Below the pieces are notes generated by a model. That model made no database searches and was not told the origin of the DNA. It saw nothing but the letters and a program-made list of their open reading frames with translations. A DNA stretch of 64,000 nt, from NCBI GenBank assembly GCA_949752745.1, contig OX457028.1, forward strand, positions 3,943,952 through 4,007,951, written 5' to 3'. Positions 29,383-37,500 of this stretch are shown here, one piece after another (position 1 is the stretch's first letter; every line of letters starts with the position of its first letter). Source of the stretch: Protula sp. h YS-2021 (lineage: Eukaryota > Annelida > Polychaeta > Sabellida > Serpulidae). A program made the position numbers and the translations under genes.

Positions 29383-30480
29383 TTCTGAATGTCTGTTTCT
29401 TTTACCCAACTGTTAAATTTCTTTGGCCAGCCTAACCACTTGACAAATAATTCTTTTACACCTCGTCTTTTTCGTGTTTTCAAGACCTGTTCAATTCTGT
29501 AGATGGATTCAATATCTTTTGTAACAGCTTGCAATTCTTCTTCATAGAAATGACCATCAATATCTTCGTCTAAAAAGTCTTTCACACGATACAAATGTAT
29601 TCCTTGCTTCTTATAACGATGTGTGATAATGAACACTTCTTGTGTCCATTTTATATGATAATCTCGTTGAAACGTATATTTCAAGTGAGAAATGCGAACA
29701 TGTTGACCAATTTTAAATTTGTAAGGTTTTTTCTTCTTCTTTGGTTTCAATTTCAATTTGTCTACATACATATACTTCCACACTTTAGATTCATTTTCCT
29801 TTCGAATATCTGCAGGAGCATACTTATTAGGGAGAGAGCCATGTGGTCTATGGTTGTAATGGTATACCAATTCTTGAAGAAGTCTGCATACCGACAAGTT
29901 TGATTATGTAGAAAATATCGATACATCATTCCCTTTAGAGTACGAATGACTCTCTCAGCAAAGTTGGCTTTAGTTTCATTCTTTGTCGTATAAGCATGAA
30001 TTCCCTCATTCTTCAAAAATGCTTTTACCCATCTATTTTTAAATTCAGTTCCTTTATCTGACCTTAGAGTTCGCGGTCTTCGACGTGTGTCATGAAAAAT
30101 ATTCTGGAAAGCTTGTATGACGCTGGTATGTGATTTGTTAGGTATTGGCTGCACCCACAAATATTTCGAAAACACATCAATGACAACTAATAAAAAGCGG
30201 GTGTCATCGCTATAAGAGGCTAGGTTTCCCATGTCAGCCAAATCAATATCCACATGTCATCAATACCGCGTGTAATGACATGTTGCCTTTTAAACCTATA
30301 TTTTACAGGTTGTAGTAAACTGAATGCATCTTGATTCTGTAACCATGTCTTCACTTTGGAATGAGTAATTGGTTGATCATGTTTTTTTAATATGTGATAA
30401 AGTTTGTAAGGACCAGCAAATGCACCGGGTTGACCAGGTTTAAAGTAAATATTGGTTAAGTATTCCTTCCACCTTGACAT
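29379..30480 (-). pseudogene. INT: Retroviral-type integrase with C-terminal chromodomain, two frameshifts
   Basis: A rve-family integrase that would insert the element with a 6-bp staggered cut. The start is MSRWKEYL at 30480. The N-terminal part ends at GIDDMW; the frame shifts near 30253 to the catalytic core, with the first Asp in DIDLADM, the second in RSDKGTEF and the Glu in NFAERVIRTLK. A second shift near 29890-29900 leads to VYHYNHRPHGS, an SH3-like basic region, and a chromodomain (YRIEQVLKTR, FVKWLGWP, NSWV) at about 29385-29520. All catalytic residues are present but in separate frames, so the gene is dead as written. Its stop overlaps the ATPase start. Confidence 0.92.
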
Positions 30481-30596
30481 GTTAACACTAAATGAAAAGC
30501 ACTTGTACACATACGCTACATTTTATTTCACCTCATACCTCAATTAGCATATCTTACATTTTATTTCGTTGTCCAGTAAACACATGTTACAGGATT
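30481..30596. other. Spacer with minus-strand polyadenylation words
   Basis: TTTATT at 30521-30526 and 30554-30559 give AATAAA on the minus strand. They may end the transcript of the Cys-rich gene before the integrase unit starts. No TATAAAAG is seen upstream of the integrase. Confidence 0.4.
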
Positions 30597-30929
30597 TTAT
30601 AAATCAGGTATAGACACAATGGTGTGAATAATTGGTGTCCATTCATCTTCAATGCATACTAACCAACTACTTAATTCATCAAATGTTATAGCATTTAACC
30701 CATACTTCTCACAACGTTTATTGGCATTGACTAACACTTTATCTAAATGAATATAATATTTAGCTTCATTCCAATATGTATAGACACTTGCGAAATGGCA
30801 AGTATGTTCTTCACACTTTTCATTTTGACAAGCAGGACATAACAAACATGCAAATTTTTTTACAGCTAATAACATTTCTTCACAATATGTTATTTGCACA
30901 ATATACTGTTTCAATGTAATGTCCGCCAT
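30597..30929 (-). CDS. Small Cys/His-rich protein (gene H), unknown function
   Basis: A 110-residue protein if started at ATG 30927-30929 (MADITLKQ), whose A overlaps the stop of the previous gene as TAATG; an upstream ATG at 30953 would add eight residues. A CPACQNEKCEEHTCHF cluster around residues 32-47 could bind zinc. The rest is helical with tryptophans near the C-terminus (SSWLVCIEDEW). It is not related in sequence to the neighbouring gene family as far as can be seen. It may be an early regulatory protein by its place beside other accessory genes. Confidence 0.6.
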   Translation of the reverse strand: MADITLKQYIVQITYCEEMLLAVKKFACLLCPACQNEKCEEHTCHFASVYTYWNEAKYYIHLDKVLVNANKRCEKYGLNAITFDELSSWLVCIEDEWTPIIHTIVSIPDL

Positions 30930-31210
30930 TATACTGCAATATACATTAACCACTCTCTCACTTCATCAAACAGTCTTGGATCAAATCGAGCAAATTGAAA
31001 TGCTGCTTCCACATCGAAATTCTCAGCTCCGTCAATGTCACCACACTCTTTGATGAAATCCTCGCGTAAGTTTGACAAGTTCAGCGCTAAATGAGCAAGT
31101 TCCCAATAGATGCTAAAGTGTTGTAGTTGTTGTTGAACAGACCCAAAACGTTCCAGTTCAGTTAACATGTAGTCCACATACTTCTCCTTAAAACATGTTT
31201 CTACATCCAT
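30929..31210 (-). CDS. Short member of a three-gene unknown family (gene G)
   Basis: A 93-residue, mostly helical protein. It shares with genes E and F an N-terminal pattern (KEKYVDYM here, FKVNYIDYVF in E), a central W-E-x-A motif, an F-I/H-x-E/D-C-x-D stretch and D-x-E/D-x-AF. It lacks the 55-residue C-terminal extension of E and F. No known domain is recognised. The frame is intact and its stop overlaps the next start. No TATA box is seen before it, so it may share the transcript of gene D. Confidence 0.6.
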   Translation of the reverse strand: MDVETCFKEKYVDYMLTELERFGSVQQQLQHFSIYWELAHLALNLSNLREDFIKECGDIDGAENFDVEAAFQFARFDPRLFDEVREWLMYIAV

Positions 31211-31266
31211 CCTACATGTTCATATGACACGTCTGCACACTATGACGGCTGGCGAGTAAATGATTT

Positions 31267-31899
31267 TCAAAAAGGTAATACTGTTAGCGAACCGCACTTG
31301 ATACAGAAGTTGTCTGGTTCACACATATTACAATTGTACTTGTGACAGTGACAATCATAATCACTGGCATATCCACAAGCGCCGCAATATACACACGTAA
31401 GTTCAAGCTGATTTTGCACGTTCATATTCTCCAATTCAACTTCAGCCAGTCTTTTCTTGGATAGTTTTTATACCTTCATCCGATTATCCTTTAGCAGTTT
31501 GATGACAGTTTTCACACCATGGCATTCTGTACATGGCTCAGGTTTGGCGAATAAGACTGAGTTGATGTTATCCAACTCCTGAAGCAGGGTCTCCCATTCA
31601 CCGTCATTCATGTTGATGTAATACTTGTATTATTTCCCTTCAAACAGCGATGTGCGCACAAAACTCACATAGCGCATGTCTTGGTATGAAATGACTTCAA
31701 GCCACTTCGTCTGCGTTAAGTACAGTTTGAAGCCAATGTCGCGTAAATTTTTCAAGTTTTGACATATAATATTCCACAAAGATGACGATAAAGCAAGCCA
31801 TTTCTCTCCACGTTTGATTCGAAGAAATGGTCCAAATTCTCCATGCTCCACAGTAATGGTTAAGTTAACACTAATTTTAAAACTGCTTGTCTTCTCCAT
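31267..31899 (-). pseudogene. PC4-like plus zinc-cluster protein (gene D), two in-frame TAA stops
   Basis: One frame of 211 codons from ATG 31899 to TGA 31267-31269 is interrupted by TAA at 31630-31632 and 31468-31470. The first segment has FGPFLRIKRGEKWLALSSSL then a W-containing helix. Another strand-helix unit (YYINMNDGEWETLLQELDNI) lies between the stops, so two PC4-like units are likely. After the second stop comes a Cys-rich cluster with CVYCGACGYASDYDCHCH and NFCIKCG, preceded by a CTEC pair before that stop. Because all three segments stay in one frame, point nonsense mutations are more likely than separate genes. It may have been an ssDNA-binding regulator. Its TATA box overlaps the stop of gene E. 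Confidence 0.5.
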
Positions 31900-31934
31900 G
31901 GCTGCACAATGTAATGATGACTTTGAGTCCACTC

Positions 31935-31942
31935 CTTTTATA
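31935..31942 (-). promoter_or_regulatory. TATA box of gene D overlapping stop of gene E
   Basis: TATAAAAG on the minus strand contains the TAA stop of gene E (31938-31940). The ATG of gene D follows 36 bases later at 31899, a spacing that leaves a leader of only a few bases. Confidence 0.65.
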
Positions 31943-32348
31943 CCCAACTATCTGCTGAGTCAGCTCCCTTTTCAAACAACTTGCAAAGCTTTGAATTCAC
32001 TTCAACTCGTCCATGGTTGAATCGAACAAGGTCTGATACATTCGTTGCCAATGGAACGTCATCATCATAATGTAAAATAATTCTATAAGCTACATCTAAC
32101 ATGAGTTCAGCTTCCCAAATTGTATTGGCGTTGATAAATGCCGATTCAATGTCATAGGTGTTTCCTGGTAAATTCAGGTCTTCACATTCCCTCAGAAATG
32201 AGTGGATGAAACGATCTCTTGGAATGGCCTTTCCAACAGCTTCCCAATGTAAATGCAAATTCTTCACTTGCCACATCCATTCCGATTCAAAAGCAGGAAG
32301 CTTTGAAAACACATAGTCAATATAGTTTACTTTGAACACATCATCCAT
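31938..32348 (-). CDS. Unknown family member (gene E)
   Basis: A 136-residue protein, about three quarters identical by eye to gene F. It starts MDDVFKVNYIDYVFSKLPAF and ends DSADSWV. The helical N-terminal part is shared with gene G. The C-terminal part contains YDDDVPLATNVSDLVRF and NHGRVEVNSKLCKLFEK. No known domain, signal peptide or membrane segment is seen. It has its own TATA box 49 bases upstream. Together with F it looks like a recent tandem duplication inside the element, possibly driven by host adaptation. Confidence 0.7.
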   Translation of the reverse strand: MDDVFKVNYIDYVFSKLPAFESEWMWQVKNLHLHWEAVGKAIPRDRFIHSFLRECEDLNLPGNTYDIESAFINANTIWEAELMLDVAYRIILHYDDDVPLATNVSDLVRFNHGRVEVNSKLCKLFEKGADSADSWV

Positions 32349-32396
32349 AGTCTCTGCACATCTGTCTACAATGTACTAATACCTTTGAGGTCCGTT

Positions 32397-32404
32397 CTTT
32401 TATA
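32397..32404 (-). promoter_or_regulatory. TATA box of gene E overlapping stop of gene F
   Basis: TATAAAAG on the minus strand covers the TAA stop of gene F (32400-32402). The ATG of gene E is at 32348. Confidence 0.65.
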
Positions 32405-32804
32405 CCCAACCATCTGCTGAATCAAGCTTTTCAAACTTCTTGCAAAGCTTTGAATTCACTTCAACTCGTCCATGGTTGAACCGAACAAGGTCTGATACAT
32501 TCGTCGTCAATGGAACATCATCATCATAAAGCAAAATGATTCTTGCAGCTACAACTAACATGAGCTCCACTGCCCAAATTGTATTCACGTTGATAAATGC
32601 TGAATCAATGTCATAAGTTGATAGTATATGTAAATGTTCACAGTCACGTAGAAACGAGTGGATGAAACAATCACTTGGAATAGCCTTTGCGACAGCTTCC
32701 CAATGCAAATGTAAATTCTTCACTTGCTGCATCCAATCCCATTCAAAAGCAGGAAGCTTTGAAAATACATAGTTAGTATAATTCACTTTAAAGATGTCGT
32801 CCAT
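32400..32804 (-). CDS. Unknown family member (gene F)
   Basis: A 134-residue paralogue of gene E. The start MDDIFKVNY at 32804 is chosen by alignment with gene E. The open frame goes up to an ATG at 32915, but that ATG lies only about 13 bases from the TATA box and so would be upstream of the expected transcription start. Differences from E are spread along the protein, with the C-terminal VSDLVRFNHGRVEVNSKLCK segment fully kept. It is the outermost gene of the right arm. The function is unknown. Confidence 0.7.
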   Translation of the reverse strand: MDDIFKVNYTNYVFSKLPAFEWDWMQQVKNLHLHWEAVAKAIPSDCFIHSFLRDCEHLHILSTYDIDSAFINVNTIWAVELMLVVAARIILLYDDDVPLTTNVSDLVRFNHGRVEVNSKLCKKFEKLDSADGWV

Positions 32805-32927
32805 AGTCATACATCTGTCAAAAAGTAATGCTGACATTGTGAAGTATTTTCTCGTCACACAATCTCCACTTGTTGACTTGTTGACAGAATGTATTACTAG
32901 CTGACTAGTTGGCATGTTTCACTCATG

Positions 32928-32935
32928 CTTTTATA
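32928..32935 (-). promoter_or_regulatory. TATA box of gene F
   Basis: TATAAAAG on the minus strand is the first promoter of the leftward arm, about 125 bases before the chosen ATG of gene F. Confidence 0.6.
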
Positions 32936-33109
32936 CTACTTCCATGTAATCAAAATATGGTGTGTAACTTTGTTCAAAAATTGTTAAAAATGTTGACTCA
33001 GCAGAATTTTACTTATGTATATGAATGTCTCACTTACAGTTGTACTGCTGTACAGCTGTAAAGCAGAGACATCTGACGGTGAAGTTAAATAGTATTCATC
33101 CGCGAAATA

Positions 33110-33490
33110 GCACAGTAATTAACTGAATCAAATGGTGAAATTTTCATTGAAATCGACCAACTATAGCTAAAGTTATCCCATTTTTTTTACAAAGTTAAAA
33201 TGGTGGTAAAAATGCATACAGCCACCTGCACAACTAGCCCATGATCATTTTATAACAAAAGTTTACATAAACCTGAATAAAATGGTGAAATTTTCATTGA
33301 AATCGGTCAAGTATAACAAAAGTTATCCCAGTTTTAAGTTAAAATGGTTACATTCTATAAATATGTATACGGCCAGCTGCGCAAGTAGCCCATGACTATT
33401 TTATAACAAAACTTTACATAACTCTGAATCAAATGGTGAAATTTTCATACAAATCAGTCAACTATAACGAAAGTTATCGCAATTTTAAGT
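33110..33490. repeat. 150-bp subterminal tandem repeat of the Polinton
   Basis: About two and a half copies of a unit beginning AAATGGTGAAATTTTCATTGA, at about 33130, 33279 and 33430, lie between gene F and the right terminal repeat. The left arm has no counterpart, so the subterminal regions are not symmetrical. Confidence 0.85.
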
Positions 33491-33493
33491 AAG

Positions 33494-33863
33494 AGGGGGG
33501 GGTCATGAAAACCAAAGTTGCTTAGAATCGTCTGAAACGGATAACTATGCTGAAATCACAAAATTTTCTCAGTCCTGGGGGGGGGGGGTGGGGGTCCTCA
33601 AAACCGAAGTTGTTCAGAATCGTCTGAAACATACAACCATGCTGAAATCACAAAATTTTCTTTGCCCTAGGTGGGGGGGGGTCCTCAAAACCAAAGTTGC
33701 TTAGAATGGTGTGAAACGGATAACTATGCTGAAATCGCAAAATTTTCTTAGCCCGGGGGGGGGGGGGTCCTCAAATTTTCTTAGCCCTAGGGGGCGGGGG
33801 GGGGGGGTCCTCAGTCGACCCCTAGGGGGGGGGCTGTGGTAGAACTGTCGTTTTCCTACTACT
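33494..33863 (-). repeat. Right terminal inverted repeat with G-tract minisatellite
   Basis: Reverse-complement counterpart of the left terminus, with three to four 75-bp units each containing a G tract of 8-13 bases. The perfect outer part is 33825-33863. The top strand, with its 3' end at the right tip, is the G-rich one. Confidence 0.9.
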
Positions 33864-33869
33864 AGCCAA
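33864..33869. repeat. Polinton target-site duplication, right (AGCCAA)
   Basis: Partner of AGTCAA at 18572-18577, with five of six bases the same. It sits directly outside the terminal CCTACTACT. Confidence 0.75.
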
Positions 33870-34174
33870 ATAATACATGAAACGTAAGTGTTGCTCGGCT
33901 AAGAAAATTGCGGCGAGGCCATTCAGATGAACGCGAGAGAAAAAATATATATACAACGTATATTTTGGATTTTTCGCACAAGTATACCTCCAAGTTGCAA
34001 CGTCGCAGTATTTACTGAACCTATTACAGAGATTGATCCAATGCTGGCTCTAGAGTCGAGTTTATTTGTACAAAAATTTCATGGCGTTCGCGCTCCAACA
34101 TTTATTTTTTGATCACTATGTCATTTATGTACAGCTAATAGACGAGAAAATATTTATTTCTTTCGCGGAGCGGC
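33870..34174. other. Right flank of the Polinton; no gene recognised
   Basis: Host sequence. It contains TTCGCGCTCCAACA at 34087-34100, which also occurs at 18427-18440 in the left flank, so the element probably landed in or near a repeated host sequence. No coding unit is supported. Confidence 0.45.
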
Positions 34175-34530
34175 ATATGTGTCTTGCACTGGTTCCAGTG
34201 TCGTTTTTAAGCTCTGCCAGGGGGACGGGGTGGGGAGCGGGGAGTGGGGGTGGCATATCTCTTGCACTGCTTCCAGGGTCGTGTTGGGCCCTGCCAGGGG
34301 GTGGGGGCGGGGAGCGGGGAGTGGGGGGGTGGCATATCTCTTGCACTGCTTCCAAGGTCGCGTTGGGCCCTGCCAGAGGGACGGGGTTGGGAGCGGGGAG
34401 TGGGGGTGGCATATCTCTTGCACTGCTTCCAAGGTCGCGTTGGGTCCTGCCAGGGGGTGGGGGCGGGGAGCGGGGAGTGGGGGTGGCATATCTCTTGCAC
34501 TGCTTCCACGGTCGCGTTGGGTCCTTGGCC
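34175..34530. repeat. 80-bp G-rich minisatellite
   Basis: Four to five units of the form GGCATATCTCTTGCACTGCTTCCA...GGGGCGGGGAGCGGGGAGTGGGGG. Open frames on both strands across it are repeat artefacts. The G blocks could form quadruplexes. Confidence 0.9.
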
Positions 34531-37500
34531 ACTTAATTATCGCTAAGATATACAAAGTAACAAAGTGCAGGACCGAAATAGCCATGGTGTGTGTTTGCAT
34601 TTCACATTACATTAACCTGAATTATTATTCTAATAGGTGTAGTTGAACCAGCTCGAATTTCGCCATTACCACAGATACACTACTAGCCTAAATTCAAAAT
34701 CAGTGTGACCTCGATGGGTGCTGTGGAATACGGGACTTAGGGTGGCGGGAGAGCGGGGAGGGGGGGGGGGAGGCGGGGGAGAGTAGAGCTAAGGGGCTAA
34801 TGTGTCAATTCCAGAAAATTATGGAAATGAATAAGTAGATTGTTAGATTACTTTTATATCTGGATCAGATGTGATCGTGATCGAAGTGATAGTGATATCG
34901 CAGTCATGACGTCAGAGTGATATTACGTTTCAAGTGAAGTGTGACGTCTTAAGTTTTGCCTACTTGGTCAAATGAATTCTTCTCGTCATTCACATGTATT
35001 TGTTTTTTAATGTAAGAAATGAAAAGGGTACCCAATGATCTGTTTCCTTGAAATATTTCTTCCTAACGCGCTGGTAAAAAGAAACATACACTGATCGAGG
35101 AAAAGATCACGTCTACACCACCTGTGCCTCCCCCACTCATCTAAAACCCATACCATGCCTTAATCTCATATTGGAGCACGTTATTTGAATACGGGCGCAA
35201 TTATAGCAACATGTGTCAAGTGTTGAGGCTGAATTTACACGCCGTCTCGCTTCACATTTTCCAGCTACATCCTTGGAGGTGGGGGACGGGTCGGGAGCAG
35301 GGGGTGGGGGAGATGGGGTTGGGGGAGGTGGGGGTTGCGGCTCAATACAAATACTCACAAATAAAACAGCCCGCAAATGCGGTTTTATAAGTTTTAAGTA
35401 ATCCCTCTTTTTAACCAAATGCGGAGTGCAGTTCCGAAAGAGCTGAATATTAATTACTCCCGTTTCCAAAGGAATCGGTACCCCCTTGCTGGCCTGGTTT
35501 GGCCTCAAAATTACCCTCGTGCCGCCCCCTCCCCTCTTTCCCCCCGCCCGCCCCCTTCCCCCGAAAGCCAAATGAAGTAATCAATAGCTTTTGTTCGTTG
35601 GGTGCTCTCCAACACAACATGTTCGGGCGAAAGAGTCAACTACGTGCAACCATATTCAACAGCCAATATCACAATATATTGATCATCCTCTTTTTTGCAG
35701 TTCGAGTGCTCGAGTGCTAAGCAAACGCCTTACAGCTTTGGCCTTTGTGCTGTTAACGGATAGCGACTCCTTCATTTGCAGTACAGCCAGCCCTTTTCAT
35801 GTGAATACTCATAAAAAAGGGAGTATCGAGGTACATCCTGTGGATAAACAGGTCCTTCCACCTGCACGTCAGCTTGAAGGTAAGTGACATTTTGTATTGG
35901 TTTAAAAAAAAAACTAGAAGGAAACCCCGGGGCAGGAGATGAGAAGGTACCACAATACATGGTACCCGGCAAAGAAAGTACCCAGGGTGTACCCAGGTCA
36001 AAAAGTACCTGGGACACATCGTACCCAGGAGTAGTACTCTGCTCTGTCCTTATTTTTAAGGATGTCCTTATTTTAAAAAAATAGGGATGAAAAAGCTATT
36101 CTGCTCTATCCTCAAACTTAACAAAGTCTTTTAAAAATAAGGATTAAAATCAAGGACGAACCATCTAATTTCAAGAATAAGGATGTCCTTAAATATAAGG
36201 ACAGAGCAGAATACCACCCCAGGGCAAAACATAAATTTTCCTACACAGAATGTACCATGAGTTCGAACGTAAATTCTTTCAACTCGTAAAATGAAAATTT
36301 CCCAACCGGACATTTTTATTCAGCCATCGCGGCTGAAATTTTCTTTCCGAACTCAAACTTATTTCCCTGTATAAAGAGCAGTCCTGAAAATGAACTGTTG
36401 CAAAAATGTCATATAAATTTAGAATTACTAGTCTAAGGAGACATTTCATATTTCTATACCTTCTCTTACCCGTCAATGTGCGATAATGAAAGCAGGTGAA
36501 ATAAATGCAATATACAACTGCAAGTAGCCGTAGTTATTTTTTCTCCGTGAAGAAGTAAGGGTGATTTTTTTTTTTTTTGGAAGGCCAGCCCAAGCTGGCC
36601 TTCCTATAGTGCTACATTCCGCTTGGGGGATTTTTTTTTTTTGAGACGGTTCCAATTTCAGTCATAAATTTACTTTCATTCATAGTATATTTACGTTCAT
36701 TGATGAGTCAACTAATAGTAACTACAGTGGGCCAATGAAATTTGAAGATTTTTGTGATGTCATGCATCTGCTTTGAATATTGACCACCTCCCATTGAGGA
36801 ACGTATTAGGGTTTGTCTCAAACATTGAATGAGTAGGACATTTTATTGCATTTCGTCTGAAAGAAGCTGAAAAACAGCGACTTAGGAATACTGGACCATG
36901 AAACAAGTCGCAACTTGTCGTCTGGATTTGCCATAGTCACAGCGATTTGTTAACCTGTGGATTGTGGCTTACTATTTTGTTATTGAGTTTTGGCCAATAT
37001 TCTTTTAACTTCGATAGCTTATTGATTTTGTTTCAAAGAGTCACTGTTTTCATGAAATATTAAAATATTTTTTTTGAATAGATTAAAAAAATACAGAGGC
37101 ATTTTTATGGGTTTCGTGGCAATGCTTTCTTTAGGTTGAGCATTGAAGTGTGACTGCATTCGTTATTGACTTGTGTGCCAGTGCTGCCCTGCAGTGTTAG
37201 CTCGTGGTAATCGTTGCAAGCGGTTATACTGCATTTGGGTCATCAGTGACTCATTTGCTGCGCACTTCTTTTTCGCTGTTTTTGAAAGTAGACTGTTCAT
37301 GTTTTGGCAACACGGCAAATGTGAACGGTTGAGTACGGAAGCACAGAGAGCATTTTACTCAAGTTTTGTTTGGAATTAAGTTGTAAAATGAATAGAATAT
37401 TTGTTTCTTTATCCAACTTAAATCTCTTATACAACTCCCTTCAAATACATGTGTATATTGTGGCAGAACATGGCCTTCCACCGATGCTTTTAGCCTAGTT

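Larger units (their letters stand above)
18578..33863. mobile_element. Polinton/Maverick virus-like element (15.3 kb), endogenised
   Basis: The two ends are inverted repeats: left AGTAGTAGGAAAACGACAGT from 18578, right the exact complement ending at 33863. The start with AG and the length are usual for Polintons. The flanks carry a 6-bp target duplication with one mismatch, AGTCAA (18572-18577) and AGCCAA (33864-33869). Inside are the family hallmarks: protein-primed-type DNA polymerase B, chromodomain-bearing integrase, A32-like packaging ATPase, adenain-like protease and two jelly-roll capsid candidates, plus accessory genes. The left arm is transcribed rightwards and the right arm leftwards. 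Several genes are broken, so this is an old copy rather than a working virus. It lies between transporter copies 2 and 3. Confidence 0.95.

Noticed and set aside
27819..31899. Programmed stop readthrough or stop reassignment for the in-frame TAA codons
   Set aside because: TAA is used as a genuine stop by neighbouring intact genes, the downstream context fits no known readthrough signal, and frameshifts occur alongside. Decay is simpler.
30597..32915. LxCxE retinoblastoma-binding motif in the small Polinton genes
   Set aside because: I checked the Cys-containing stretches of genes D to H and found no LxCxE.
32400..32915. Longer start of gene F at 32915
   Set aside because: That ATG lies upstream of the start expected from the TATA box, and the paralogue E begins at the MDD position.
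34125..34646. Overlapping frames of 100-156 codons on both strands
   Set aside because: They trace the 80-bp G-rich minisatellite and have no supporting motif.
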